This document shows, in pieces, positions 25,310 through 34,704 of a DNA stretch of 64,000 nucleotides. A program made the translations under genes and the position numbers. Location of the stretch: NCBI GenBank assembly GCA_016936555.1, contig JAFGXR010000021.1:1-64000 (forward strand). Direction: 5' to 3'. Source of the stretch: Spirochaetales bacterium (GTDB lineage Bacteria > Spirochaetota > Spirochaetia > DSM-2461). Below the pieces are notes generated by a model. It did no database searches. It was given only the letters and a program-made list of their open reading frames with translations, and was not told where the DNA came from. Numbering within the stretch: position 1 is the first letter of the stretch; each line of letters starts with the position of its first letter.

Positions 25310-26863
25310 ATGCAGACTGATTTCCTCAGTATGAACAACATAACCAAAGTATATCCCAACGGTATCGTTGCCAATGATGGAGTGGATTTTTCTCTGAGAA
25401 AGGGAGAAATCCATGCCCTTGTCGGTGAAAACGGAGCCGGGAAATCAACATTAATGAAAATTCTTTTCGGTCTCGAACATCCGGAAGAAGGAGAAATCCT
25501 TTTAAAAGGGGAATCCATTCATGTCAGTTCTCCCAATGTGGCCATAGAACATGGAATCGGAATGGTACATCAGCATTTTATGCTGGTTCCTTCGCTTACG
25601 GTAGCGGAAAACATGGTTCTGGGATCGGAGCCGCGGAGAGGAATATATACCAACATCAAAAAAGCCGAATCGGAAACCCTTGAACTATCGAGAAAGTACA
25701 ATCTTACTGTCGAGCCCTCTGCCAGAATCAGGGATTTGCCGGTCGGTATCAAGCAGAAAGTTGAAATCTTGAAAGCCTTGTACCGAGGGGCTGAAATACT
25801 CATTCTCGATGAGCCTACAGCTGTGCTGACTCCCCAGGAAACGAAAGAGCTCTTTGAGGAACTCCATCTCTTAAAGGAAAAAGGCAGCACTATAATTTTT
25901 ATCTCTCATAAGCTTCATGAAATTAAAGAGCTCTGCGACAGATTGACGATTATGAGAAACGGGCGGTCTCAGGGTGTCTTTAACGTCGCCGATGTAACGG
26001 AGAAGGAAATCTCCCGTCTGATGGTCGGCCGTGACGTCATTCTGGAAGTGGACAAAGGTCCGGCTGCCCCCGCGGAGATATCTCTGAAAGTCCGGAACCT
26101 CACCGTCGTGAATGATTTCGGCAAGAATGCCGTCAATAACATTTCTTTCTCTTTGCGGAAAGGGGAGATCCTCGGTGTCGCCGGGGTCGAAGGAAACGGG
26201 CAGGGGGAACTGGTAGAAATTCTGACGGGCCTTCAGCGTATCAACTTCGGTTCGGTGGAAATCGAAGGAGAAAATATCGCTGGAAAGACGATTAAGGAAA
26301 TCCGGAATCTGGGGACATGCCATATCCCCGAAGACAGAATGACTTACGGTGTGGCGGAAACACTGGATATTGAACAGAATCTACTGGCTGATAAGCATGA
26401 TTCGCCGCGGTTTACCGGGAAAATACTAACAAGGCCCAAGGTCATACGGGAGAATTCCCTTAAGCTTATCGGAGAATATAGAATCAAATGCGGATCTCCT
26501 CTGGAAGAAGTAAAAATGCTGTCAGGTGGTAATATTCAGAAAGTCGTCGTGGCAAGGGAGTTTTCATCGGATCCCAAACTGATTATCGCCGACCAGCCCA
26601 CAAGGGGGATTGATGTCGGAGCCACGGAGTTTATCAGAAAGCGCCTGGTGGAATTACGTGATGAGGGCAGCGCCGTTCTTCTCGTTTCTGCCGACCTCAA
26701 CGAAGTCATGGAACTCTCGGACAGTCTTATCGTTATGTATAACGGGGAAATCACCGCCTTTATAGAGGATGTGAGATCACTCTCCGAGGAAGAATTGGGT
26801 TTATATATGCTGGGGATTAAGAAACAGACTGACGGTGAAATCGGGAGGGCGCTTCATGTTTAA
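25310..26863 (+). CDS. Nucleoside ABC transporter ATP-binding protein (two ATPase domains)
   Basis: A 517-residue protein with two fused ABC ATPase domains, as in sugar and nucleoside importers of the RbsA/YufO type. Domain 1 has VGENGAGKST (Walker A) and ILILDEPTAVLTPQE (Walker B). Domain 2 has GVEGNGQGELVE in place of a classic Walker A, signature MLSGGNIQK and Walker B LIIADQPTRGIDVG. The altered second P-loop is usual for this family. It powers nucleoside import by the two permeases that follow. AAGGGAG lies ahead of the ATG at 25310. The 3' end overlaps the first permease gene by 8 bp. Confidence 0.93.
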   Translation: MQTDFLSMNNITKVYPNGIVANDGVDFSLRKGEIHALVGENGAGKSTLMKILFGLEHPEEGEILLKGESIHVSSPNVAIEHGIGMVHQHFMLVPSLTVAENMVLGSEPRRGIYTNIKKAESETLELSRKYNLTVEPSARIRDLPVGIKQKVEILKALYRGAEILILDEPTAVLTPQETKELFEELHLLKEKGSTIIFISHKLHEIKELCDRLTIMRNGRSQGVFNVADVTEKEISRLMVGRDVILEVDKGPAAPAEISLKVRNLTVVNDFGKNAVNNISFSLRKGEILGVAGVEGNGQGELVEILTGLQRINFGSVEIEGENIAGKTIKEIRNLGTCHIPEDRMTYGVAETLDIEQNLLADKHDSPRFTGKILTRPKVIRENSLKLIGEYRIKCGSPLEEVKMLSGGNIQKVVVAREFSSDPKLIIADQPTRGIDVGATEFIRKRLVELRDEGSAVLLVSADLNEVMELSDSLIVMYNGEITAFIEDVRSLSEEELGLYMLGIKKQTDGEIGRALHV

Positions 26864-27920
26864 ACAAAAAAGGCTTTTTGAGCTGGTCAGAACGGTTCTT
26901 GCGGTCCTGATCGCTCTGATAGTTGCCTTGGTTACGATCCTTTTTGCCAGCGATGAACCGGGCCGGGCTTTGAGTTTATTCCTGTTCGGCCCCCTCGACA
27001 GCCTGCGCCATTTCGGTAATGTTCTGGAAATGATGATTCCGCTCCTCTTCACGGGACTGGCCGTCAGCATCATGTTTTCCGCGGCACAGTTCAATCTGGG
27101 CGCGGAAGGTGCCTTTTTTCTCGGTGGAATAACCGCTACCTCCGTCGCCATAAATCAGAGTCTTCTGCCCGTTGTTCACCCTGTACTTTCCATATTGGCG
27201 GGAGGTCTTACCGGGGCTTTGTTCTGCGGAATTCCCGCTCTGCTCAAAGTGAAATGGAATGCATCGGAACTGGTTTCATCCTTAATGTTCAATTATGTCG
27301 CCTTGTTCCTGGGGCTGTATCTGATCAATTACTACATGCGCGATGTCGATGCGGGAGCCATGGTTTCCTTCAAACTGGCTGACACCTCCAAGCTCATAAG
27401 AATTATTCCCAAAACGAGAGTGCATTTCGGCCTGATCCTGGCCGCTTTGACTGTAGTTGCCGGTTATTATTTTATGTACCGAACACGCTGGGGCTACAGA
27501 ATAAGGCTGACAGGTCTGAATAGCAGTTTCGCCCGTTATTCCGGAATTCAAACGGCTTCTGTCATTATATTGTCACAGGTCCTGGGAGGTTTTATTGCGG
27601 GATCGGGCGGGGCGATTGAAATTCTCGGAATGTACAGACGGTTTTCCTGGCAGTCTCTCCCCGGTTACGGTTGGGACGGTATTATCGTAGCCATACTGGC
27701 CAGAAACAATCCCGCTCTTATTCCGGTAGGTGCTTTTTTTCTGGCCTATCTGCGGATCGGGGCTGATCTGATGGCCCGTTCTTCCGATGTCCAAAGCGAA
27801 GTCGTCTATATTATCCAGGGCGTCATGATCGTTTTAATCGCAGCCGAAAGCTTCCTGGCCCACTACAGGCATAAACTTGTCTACAGGGAAGCCCGGAAAA
27901 CAGCGGCGTCAGGAAAATAG
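26856..27920 (+). CDS. Nucleoside ABC transporter permease 1
   Basis: A 354-residue integral membrane protein of the BPD_transp_2 (RbsC-like) superfamily with eight or more hydrophobic helices. AAQFNLGAEGAFFLGGITA and the later GSGGAIEILGMYRRFSWQSLPGYGWDGIIVAILA are typical of the YufP/NupP-type nucleoside permease. It starts at ATG 26856 inside the end of the ATPase gene, with GGGAGG upstream. It pairs with the second permease to form the channel. The next gene starts 8 bp downstream. Confidence 0.92.
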   Translation: MFKQKRLFELVRTVLAVLIALIVALVTILFASDEPGRALSLFLFGPLDSLRHFGNVLEMMIPLLFTGLAVSIMFSAAQFNLGAEGAFFLGGITATSVAINQSLLPVVHPVLSILAGGLTGALFCGIPALLKVKWNASELVSSLMFNYVALFLGLYLINYYMRDVDAGAMVSFKLADTSKLIRIIPKTRVHFGLILAALTVVAGYYFMYRTRWGYRIRLTGLNSSFARYSGIQTASVIILSQVLGGFIAGSGGAIEILGMYRRFSWQSLPGYGWDGIIVAILARNNPALIPVGAFFLAYLRIGADLMARSSDVQSEVVYIIQGVMIVLIAAESFLAHYRHKLVYREARKTAASGK

Positions 27921-27928
27921 GGGGATTT

Positions 27929-28900
27929 ATGGCTGATTTTTTTAACATTATCTTTTCCGTCGATTTCGGTTATGCCGTACTTCGGGTTACAACTCCGATT
28001 CTCTTCGCCGCCATGGGCGCGCTGATTTCCGATAAAGCAGGCGTAATCAATATCGCTCTAGAGGGCATGATGCTCATCTCCGCACTGACAGGCGTCATCA
28101 TGAGTGCTCTGTCTCATAGCGCCGGGCTTGGACTGCTGGGCGCTGTCATCGTAGGGGCTCTGGTCGGGATGGTACTGGCATACTTCGCCCTGAACCTGAA
28201 AACCGATGTCATTCTGGCGGCTATCGCCATCAATCTCATAGCCATGGGTGGAACTGTCTTCGTTCTCTTTATGGTCGGAGGCGATAAGGGAATTTCCTCC
28301 TCGCTGGCCAGCAAGGTCTTGCCCAGAATCGACATTCCTCTCATAAGATCCATTCCGGTTCTTGGTCCGATTCTGTCGGGACACAATATCCTCACTTATC
28401 TGGCCTTTCTGTCCGTATGGGTTATGTATATCTTCATCTACAGGACACCGCTCGGTTTGAGAATCCGTGCGGTCGGTGAAAATGCTGATGCCGCTGATTC
28501 TGTCGGAATCAGTGTGCGGAAAATTCAATATACAGCCCTTATCCTGAGCGGCGCTCTCGCCGGTTTCGGCGGTGCCTATATGTCCATGGGCTATGTTTCA
28601 TGGTTCAGTAAAAACATGACGGCCGGTCGCGGATTCATCGCCCTGGCGGCGGAAGCTATGGGAGGAGCGACGCCCCATGGCGCCATGTTCACATCTCTGC
28701 TTTTCGGAATGTTTGATGCTCTCTCAAACTCCCTTCAAACCCTGCGGGTGCCGGCTGAATTTATCCAGATGATTCCCTATCTGGCCACGGTTATCGGCCT
28801 TGTCATATATGCTGCCAACAAAACGGAACAGATTAAAAGAATTCAGGCTCATCAGAACCGGGAAGCCCGCAAAGGGGCACAGGAGGTTAAACTGCTATGA
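27929..28900 (+). CDS. Nucleoside ABC transporter permease 2
   Basis: A 323-residue integral membrane protein of the same superfamily (YufQ/NupQ type). About eight helices are visible. [19 protein letters not shown] near residue 45 and [25 protein letters not shown]-like sequence near 235 mark the family. It forms the heterodimeric membrane unit with the preceding permease. GGGGGA lies ahead of the ATG. Its stop overlaps the start of the first nucleoside hydrolase gene (ATGA), which ties import to nucleoside cleavage. Confidence 0.92.
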   Translation: MADFFNIIFSVDFGYAVLRVTTPILFAAMGALISDKAGVINIALEGMMLISALTGVIMSALSHSAGLGLLGAVIVGALVGMVLAYFALNLKTDVILAAIAINLIAMGGTVFVLFMVGGDKGISSSLASKVLPRIDIPLIRSIPVLGPILSGHNILTYLAFLSVWVMYIFIYRTPLGLRIRAVGENADAADSVGISVRKIQYTALILSGALAGFGGAYMSMGYVSWFSKNMTAGRGFIALAAEAMGGATPHGAMFTSLLFGMFDALSNSLQTLRVPAEFIQMIPYLATVIGLVIYAANKTEQIKRIQAHQNREARKGAQEVKLL

Positions 28901-29826
28901 AGATCCCCTGCATAATGGACTGCGATCCAGGCCATGACGATGCAATTGCGCTGATTCTGGCCTATGGGAGCGATAAAATAGATATTCGCGCCGTAACCAC
29001 GACAGCGGGCAATCAGACAATCGAAAAAACGACGAAGAATGCTCTGAAGATCATGACTTTTCTCGGGGCGGATATTCCCGTAGCCGCCGGTTGCGCCAAA
29101 CCCTTATTCCGGGATCTCATCATAGCCCCGGAAGTTCATGGCGAGAGCGGTCTCGACGGACCGGTCCTTCCCGAACCGGCTTACGGAGTCGAACCTGTCC
29201 ATGCCGTTGAGCTGATGGCCGAAACTATCAGAAAAAGCAAAGAGAAGATTACGATCGTTCCGACGGGAGCTCTTACCAATGTAGCTCTGTTTCTGTTGAC
29301 TTACCCGGAGCTGAAGGGCCGGATCGAGAGAATCTCGCTCATGGGCGGAGCCTGCTGGGGAGGAAACTGGACACCCGCTGCGGAGTTTAACATACTCGTT
29401 GATCCCGAGGCGGCCAGAATCGTTTTTGAATCGGGAATTCCTATCGTCATGAGCGGCCTCGATGTCACCCATAAAGCCTATATAACCGATGCAGATCGGG
29501 AAAGATTCAGGAAGATCGGAAGGAGAAGCGCAGTTCTCGTTGCGGAATTGCTCGATTTTTTTGCCCGGTTTCATAAGGATAATTTCGATTTCGAGGGGAG
29601 TCCGCTTCACGATCCCTGTGCCGTCGCCTGGCTTATTGCTCCGGAACTGTTTACAGGAAAAGACTGTCACGTCGACATCGAGACGTCCGGTAAATTGACG
29701 ACAGGATCGACGGTTGTGGATTACTACGACGTGCTGAAGAAAGAGAAGAACGCAACTGTCCTTTTTGATGTGGACAGAAAAAAGTTCGTTGATCTTCTGG
29801 CCGGACATCTGGAGAAAATGCCATGA
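28897..29826 (+). CDS. Nucleoside hydrolase 1
   Basis: A 309-residue inosine-uridine preferring nucleoside hydrolase family enzyme (RihA/RihB-like). It cleaves ribonucleosides to base and ribose. The Asp cluster [13 protein letters not shown] binds Ca2+ and ribose; [28 protein letters not shown] and [12 protein letters not shown] carry the other active-site residues. It is cytoplasmic, with no signal peptide. Base specificity cannot be read from sequence. It overlaps both neighbours by ATGA junctions, so it is translated in step with the permeases and the second hydrolase. Confidence 0.93.
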   Translation: MKIPCIMDCDPGHDDAIALILAYGSDKIDIRAVTTTAGNQTIEKTTKNALKIMTFLGADIPVAAGCAKPLFRDLIIAPEVHGESGLDGPVLPEPAYGVEPVHAVELMAETIRKSKEKITIVPTGALTNVALFLLTYPELKGRIERISLMGGACWGGNWTPAAEFNILVDPEAARIVFESGIPIVMSGLDVTHKAYITDADRERFRKIGRRSAVLVAELLDFFARFHKDNFDFEGSPLHDPCAVAWLIAPELFTGKDCHVDIETSGKLTTGSTVVDYYDVLKKEKNATVLFDVDRKKFVDLLAGHLEKMP

Positions 29827-30764
29827 GAGATCAGAAAACTGGAAGACCGGTGCTGTTGGATTGCGATCCCGGAATCGACGATGCTCTTGCAATATTTATG
29901 GCCCTTGCGAGCGATGAGTTAAAAGTGGAAGCCATAACGACTGTCGCCGGAAATGTTCCCGTCGAACATACGGCTCGGAACGCCCTTCAGTTGGTGGAAC
30001 TTGCCGGATTTGATGTCGAAGTGGCTGCAGGAGCATCTGATCCTCTTTATTCGAAGAAAAAAACAGCCGAATCGGTTCACGGGAAAAACGGGATCGGAGA
30101 TATTATACTCAATCCGCCGAAAGGGGCTTTATCCTGCCGTACAGCCAGAGAATTAATTTATCAGAAAGCGCTGGAACAGGCGGGTGATCTTGAGATTATA
30201 GCAACAGGTCCCCTGACAAACCTCGCGTCGGCTCTTATGATTTATCCCGATCTGAGAAATCTGATCAGTCACATCTGGTTAATGGGTGGATCGGCATACA
30301 GCGGCAACAGGACTCCCGCAGCCGAATTTAATATCTATGCCGATCCTCACGCCGCGTCGATTGTCTTTGAATCGGGAATCCCATTGACCATGTGCGGACT
30401 CGATGTTACGAACAAAGCACTTATATTTAAAGAAGATATAGAACGTCTTGCCGGTTATGATAGTGATGTCGCAAAAAAATCGGCGGAAATGCTTACCTGG
30501 TATCTGGGGTTTTACAACAGCTTCGGTTTTAAAGGGTTAGCCATGCACGATCCTTTTACGGTTGCGGCGGCTATCGATCCGACTCTCATTGAAACGAAAC
30601 ACCTTTTTGTCGATGTCGAGACGGTGGGAGAATTTACCCGGGGCCAGACAGTTGTGGATCTTCTGAACGTCAGCGGCAAAAAGCCTAATGTCCAAGTCGC
30701 ACTGGAACTGGATAATACCCGTTTCCTGTCCCTCTTTGAAAAACTGATGAGGTTTTATGGCTGA
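29823..30764 (+). CDS. Nucleoside hydrolase 2
   Basis: A second 313-residue nucleoside hydrolase, clearly homologous to the preceding gene but well diverged. It has [46 protein letters not shown] and [12 protein letters not shown]. The active-site Asp/Asn/His pattern is intact, so it should be active. Tandem copies point to complementary substrates (for example purine versus pyrimidine), but which is which cannot be told here. It overlaps the first hydrolase gene by 4 bp and the next gene by 8 bp. Confidence 0.92.
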   Translation: MRDQKTGRPVLLDCDPGIDDALAIFMALASDELKVEAITTVAGNVPVEHTARNALQLVELAGFDVEVAAGASDPLYSKKKTAESVHGKNGIGDIILNPPKGALSCRTARELIYQKALEQAGDLEIIATGPLTNLASALMIYPDLRNLISHIWLMGGSAYSGNRTPAAEFNIYADPHAASIVFESGIPLTMCGLDVTNKALIFKEDIERLAGYDSDVAKKSAEMLTWYLGFYNSFGFKGLAMHDPFTVAAAIDPTLIETKHLFVDVETVGEFTRGQTVVDLLNVSGKKPNVQVALELDNTRFLSLFEKLMRFYG

Positions 30765-32052
30765 TATTCTGCTGAAAAAGGGAAAACTGATTGATGAACT
30801 GGGCCGGGTCTCTGATAACCGCGGGATTCTTATTCGCGACGGCATTATACATTCGATGGCGGCCGAAGACCGGGGGCTCTTGCCTGAAACCGAGGTCATC
30901 GACTGTTCCTCTTTTTTCGTAACACCGGGTATCCCCAATCTCCACACACATTCTCCCATGAATATATTCAAGGGGATAGCAGAGGATGTGGATGAACACA
31001 GCTGGTTCAATCAGGAAATCTGGCCTTATGAAAGCAAAATGGAAGCCGGTGATGTCTATGCCGGTTCTTCTCTGGCGATAGCTGAGATGATCAACAGGGG
31101 AGTAACAGCTTTCGCTGACCATTATTTTCAGGCGGATCAGGTCTGCCGGGCTGCTCTGGATTCGGGAATCCGGCTCGATATGGCTCCTACTTTATTCGGT
31201 ATGGCCGGTCATTTTGAAGAACAGCTGGAAGCTTCAACGGCACTTATGGACAGTTTCCAGAAATATCCGGGACATCTCGCTTTTCATTACGGTCCCCACG
31301 CACCTTATACCTGCAGTCCTGCTCAGTTGCGGAAAACGGCGGAAGCCGCGGAGAAATCAGGAAGGGGCATTCATATCCATGTCGCCGATGCCGAGGCTCA
31401 GATAGCGGCCAGTCTGGAGCAGTACGGCCGCACCCCTTTTCAGGTTCTGAAGGATGCGGGTGTGCTCGACCTGCCTCTGATTGTGGGGCACGGTTTATGG
31501 ATTCTGGAAGAGGAAGTGGATCTGATAGGAAATGATGCGGCTTTCGCCGTCTGCCCGAAGACCTATATGAAGCTGAGCGCCGGTACGGGACGTATCTGGC
31601 AGTTCAGCCGGAGGCTTCCCCTGGCTATAGGAACCGACGGGGCGGCCAGTTCGGGCAGTCTCGATCCTCTGGAACAGCTGAGGCTTTTTCTACTTCTGGG
31701 AAAACTGACAGGAGGTGATGCGCGGCGTTTCACTCTGGAAGAAGGATGGGCTGTTCTCATGAGCGGCCATAAGGCCATGCCCTTCCGGACAGGCAGACTG
31801 GAGGAGGGCTTCGGGGCCGATCTCCTTTTCTGGAATCTCGATCATATTAATACGGCGCCTGTATACAATCCCCTCGCTTCGATCATCTACAGCAGCACGG
31901 CGGAAAATCTCGTTCACTCCATGTCTGGCGGCCGTTTCCTTAAAAGAAACAGTGTCGTTCAGCTCGACACAGATCAGATCCTGAAAGAAGCGGGAGATCG
32001 AGCCAGGGCTATACTCAAGAGGGGAAAGGGGCCCACGAAATTGATTTTTTAA
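30757..32052 (+). CDS. Amidohydrolase, probable nucleoside or base deaminase
   Basis: A 431-residue metal-dependent amidohydrolase of the TrzN/SsnA/MtaD branch. Metal and active-site segments are visible: LHTHSPMNIFKG (HxH, about 62-64), HYGPHAPYTCSP, HIHVADAEAQ, IVGHGLWI and GTDGAASSGSLD (metal Asp). Relatives deaminate methylthioadenosine, S-adenosylhomocysteine, adenosine, guanine or cytosine. The residue that is usually Glu in HxHxxE is Asp here (HIHVAD), so the substrate may differ. Its place between nucleoside hydrolases and purine-nucleoside phosphorylase suggests deamination of a nucleoside or free base. Confidence 0.82.
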   Translation: MADILLKKGKLIDELGRVSDNRGILIRDGIIHSMAAEDRGLLPETEVIDCSSFFVTPGIPNLHTHSPMNIFKGIAEDVDEHSWFNQEIWPYESKMEAGDVYAGSSLAIAEMINRGVTAFADHYFQADQVCRAALDSGIRLDMAPTLFGMAGHFEEQLEASTALMDSFQKYPGHLAFHYGPHAPYTCSPAQLRKTAEAAEKSGRGIHIHVADAEAQIAASLEQYGRTPFQVLKDAGVLDLPLIVGHGLWILEEEVDLIGNDAAFAVCPKTYMKLSAGTGRIWQFSRRLPLAIGTDGAASSGSLDPLEQLRLFLLLGKLTGGDARRFTLEEGWAVLMSGHKAMPFRTGRLEEGFGADLLFWNLDHINTAPVYNPLASIIYSSTAENLVHSMSGGRFLKRNSVVQLDTDQILKEAGDRARAILKRGKGPTKLIF

Positions 32053-32082
32053 CACTAAAATTCTAAAAAAGGAGACCACAAA

Positions 32083-32784
32083 ATGGGTACACCACATCTG
32101 GAAGCAAAAAAAGGGGATATAGCAGAATCGGTCCTATTACCGGGAGATCCTCTCAGAGCGAAGCATATTGCTGAAAAATTTCTTGAAAACCCTGTCTGTT
32201 ATAATCAGGTGCGCGGTATGCTCGGGTACACCGGGACCTACAAAGGCAAAAGAGTATCCATACAGGGAACGGGGATGGGAATCCCTTCTATCTCCATCTA
32301 TGTCAATGAACTCATAATGGAATACGGTGTCAAAAAACTGATGCGGATCGGAACATGCGGATCAATACAGAAAAATGTCAATATGAGAGATGTTGTTCTG
32401 GCGATGAGCGCTTCGACCGATTCGTCCACTAATAAAATACGCTTCGGCGGACTGGATTACGCGGCCACGGCTGATTTCGAGCTTCTCTACAAAGCCTGGA
32501 ATATTGCAGGGGAGCGCAATATTCCCGTCAAAGCCGGACCGATCCTCACATCCGACACGTTTTACGGTGATGATCCCGACTGGTGGAAACACTGGGCGGA
32601 TTTCGGCATTCTGACTGTGGAAATGGAAACGGCCGCTCTATATACTCTTGCCGCAAAATTCAAAGTACAGGCTCTGGCATTGTTGACGGTAAGCGACAAT
32701 ATTCTGACAGGGAAGTCCACAACGCCCGAGGAAAGGCAGTTGACTTTTAATCAGATGATAGAGATCGCACTGGAAACAGCCTGA
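32083..32784 (+). CDS. deoD: Purine-nucleoside phosphorylase
   Basis: Splits purine (deoxy)nucleosides with phosphate to base and (deoxy)ribose 1-phosphate. The 233-residue protein has the hexameric NP-I pattern: [17 protein letters not shown] (phosphate site), [26 protein letters not shown], and [16 protein letters not shown]. The catalytic region reads [11 protein letters not shown], with the expected Asp. AAAAGGAG precedes the ATG. It is last gene of the nucleoside operon. Phosphorolysis saves the sugar phosphate bond, in contrast to the two hydrolases upstream. Confidence 0.95.
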   Translation: MGTPHLEAKKGDIAESVLLPGDPLRAKHIAEKFLENPVCYNQVRGMLGYTGTYKGKRVSIQGTGMGIPSISIYVNELIMEYGVKKLMRIGTCGSIQKNVNMRDVVLAMSASTDSSTNKIRFGGLDYAATADFELLYKAWNIAGERNIPVKAGPILTSDTFYGDDPDWWKHWADFGILTVEMETAALYTLAAKFKVQALALLTVSDNILTGKSTTPEERQLTFNQMIEIALETA

Positions 32785-32787
32785 TTT

Positions 32788-32952
32788 TCAGCTCTTTTTC
32801 TTCTCAATCTTCTCGTCTTTTTTTCCCTCTTCCTCTTTAAGAGGGAAAGAGAAGCGTCCGTATAAGATACAACCTTTGACTCCGGGATTGCATTCTTTAT
32901 TGATTCTCCGGCACTGGCCGTCCCTGATTTTAAACTGGCAATCAAAACTCAT
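32788..32952 (-). CDS. Small conserved Cys-containing protein (54 aa)
   Basis: A 54-residue frame reading MSFDCQFKIRDGQCRRINKE, then CNPGVKGCILYGRF and a highly charged KEEEGKKDEKIEKKKS tail. Four cysteines (C5, C14, and the pair in ECNPGVKGC) could bind a metal. I remember similar short Cys proteins in spirochaetes, but know no function. The ATG at 32952 overlaps the stop of the diguanylate cyclase gene (ATGA), so it is very likely translated by coupling. It converges on deoD with a 3-base gap. Confidence 0.7.
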   Translation of the reverse strand: MSFDCQFKIRDGQCRRINKECNPGVKGCILYGRFSFPLKEEEGKKDEKIEKKKS

Positions 32953-33971
32953 AATCTTTCTATTCTGTTCCTTCCGCTTTCCTTGGCTTTGTAAAGAGCC
33001 TTATCGGCCCGTTCGATCAGATCTACCGGAACAAGATCTTTCCCCTGAATGTATCTTGTAATTCCTATGGAAATGGAAGTTTTGACAACTTTTCCATCAT
33101 AGATAAATTCTTTCTGTTCTATAGAGGAGCGGATCCTTTCGGCAATCTGTTCTGCCACGGATATATCGATATAATGGAGAATGATCGTGAATTCCTCGCC
33201 TCCGTAACGGGCAGCCATATCCTCCACTCTCACGTGCTTGAGAATGATGGATGCCACGCCTTTCAGAACCGTATCGCCGAAAGAATGCCCGTAGGTGTCG
33301 TTGAGACCCTTGAAATGGTCGATATCCATCATCAGAATTGTAATATTCTCGCCGTTGTAGTTAGAGAAAAGATCTCTCAAGTGATGCATAAGAATATGCT
33401 TCTGTTTCAGATGGGTCATCATGTCTGTCGATGAAACTTCGAGCAGGAACGTGTTGTGTATGGCTATCGCTCCGAGATCAGCTACATTCCGGAGGAAGTG
33501 CTTTTCCTCATCGGAAAAAACGGTGCCTGTGATTTTTTCGCCCAGTATGATAATGCCCTGAAGATCATTTTTCATAACGATGGGGATAATGAGAGAGGGA
33601 TCCAGAATGGTAAAAAGCTTGATATCGGAGATTTCCCGGATATCATCAAGAAGTTCGGGCATAGTCAGGCAGCCTGAAGCTTTTTTCAGGGAAAAGATCA
33701 GTTCCGATTTTTCGGGGATTGAAAAATCAACACTCTTATCGGGATTGAAACCTTCGTAGTTTCTGTACAATGTAAAATCCGTGCTGTCCACATCATGACG
33801 GATGAAGAGTCCGGCTTTTACCACCATAGCCCGGCCCATACAGGTTAAAAGAAGGGAGTCGAGCAGTGTGGCGTAGGAGAGATTGGAATTGAGGCTTTTA
33901 CCTATGTCAATAAGTTCTCTCAGATCCTTGATTTTCTGTTCATATATTTCTTTTTCACCGGCTGTGAGCAT
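32949..33971 (-). CDS. Diguanylate cyclase with GAF-like sensor domain
   Basis: A 340-residue cytoplasmic protein. A short helix (5-30) leads to a GAF-like domain (about 30-175), then a GGDEF domain (about 185-338). The active motif is AARYGGEEFTIIL; metal and product residues are in MMDIDHFKGLNDTYGHSFGD; the end is ERADKALYKAKESGRNRI. It should make cyclic di-GMP from GTP in response to a ligand of the GAF domain. No RxxD inhibitory site is obvious before the motif. The start ATG at 33971 lacks a clear ribosome-binding site. The small Cys protein gene is coupled to its 3' end. Confidence 0.9.
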   Translation of the reverse strand: MLTAGEKEIYEQKIKDLRELIDIGKSLNSNLSYATLLDSLLLTCMGRAMVVKAGLFIRHDVDSTDFTLYRNYEGFNPDKSVDFSIPEKSELIFSLKKASGCLTMPELLDDIREISDIKLFTILDPSLIIPIVMKNDLQGIIILGEKITGTVFSDEEKHFLRNVADLGAIAIHNTFLLEVSSTDMMTHLKQKHILMHHLRDLFSNYNGENITILMMDIDHFKGLNDTYGHSFGDTVLKGVASIILKHVRVEDMAARYGGEEFTIILHYIDISVAEQIAERIRSSIEQKEFIYDGKVVKTSISIGITRYIQGKDLVPVDLIERADKALYKAKESGRNRIERL

Positions 33972-34014
33972 CTACTTGAATTTAAATCAGCTGAATGCAT
34001 CTTTCCAGCATTTT

Positions 34015-34704
34015 TTAAAATATAAATTTATAGCCCCGGCCCCGGATTGTCAGGATATGGCGGGGTATCTCCGATTCTCCCAGTTTCTGCCGGATCCTGG
34101 CGATATGGACATCGACGGTTCGGGAAGAGGTTTCCGAATCGTAGCCCCAGACTTCGTCGAGAAGCGTATCCCGGCTTATGATTTTATCGGGATTCGCAAG
34201 AAGGTAATCGAGAAGCCTGTATTCCTGTCCGTTGAACGGAATCTCTACATCTCTCCGGAAGAGTGACCCTTTTTCCCTGTCCAGTATGAACTCTCCGAAA
34301 GTTGCGGAGGAGAGAGACGGCGAAGTCCTTTCTTCACTCATTGATGAGCGGCGTATCTGAGCTTCGATTCTGGCCAGAAGAACCGCCATATCGAAAGGCT
34401 TTGCAACATAATCATCGGCTCCCTGGCGTAGACCGAGGACTGTATCCAGATCGGTGTTGCGGGCTGTGAGCATGATTATGGGGACTGTCGAACCGCTTTT
34501 GCGGATCTTTTCACAGACGGCGAACCCGTCTCTTCCGGGAAGCATAATATCGAGAAGAATCAGACTGAAGCCCCCCTTTATGGCCGTTTCTTCGCCGGTG
34601 ATACCGTCGGAACAGCTTTTCACTCCGTATCCCTCGGCGGACAATCTGTCCTCAAGTGTCATTCTGACGCCCGGTTCATCTTCAATTATAAGTATGGTAT
34701 TCAC
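34015..34704 (-). CDS. OmpR-family response regulator
   Basis: A 229-residue DNA-binding response regulator. The receiver domain (1-118) has acidic pocket E8/D9, phospho-acceptor D52 in LILLDIMLPG, T in MLTA and K in AKPF. The winged-helix output domain (about 130-229) ends with RTVDVHIARIRQKLG and IRGRGYKFIF. It is coupled to the sensor kinase gene by an ATGA overlap at 34701-34704. Its likely target is the divergent efflux operon, whose promoter carries three TTTACAT direct repeats, the kind of tandem site that OmpR/PhoB proteins bind. Confidence 0.93.
   Translation of the reverse strand: MNTILIIEDEPGVRMTLEDRLSAEGYGVKSCSDGITGEETAIKGGFSLILLDIMLPGRDGFAVCEKIRKSGSTVPIIMLTARNTDLDTVLGLRQGADDYVAKPFDMAVLLARIEAQIRRSSMSEERTSPSLSSATFGEFILDREKGSLFRRDVEIPFNGQEYRLLDYLLANPDKIISRDTLLDEVWGYDSETSSRTVDVHIARIRQKLGESEIPRHILTIRGRGYKFIF

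Noticed and set aside
32751-32945. Minus-strand 64-residue frame at the deoD end
   Set aside because: A different frame in the same stretch (32788-32952) has an ATGA junction with the cyclase gene and a sensible Cys-rich product. The 64-residue frame also overlaps deoD.
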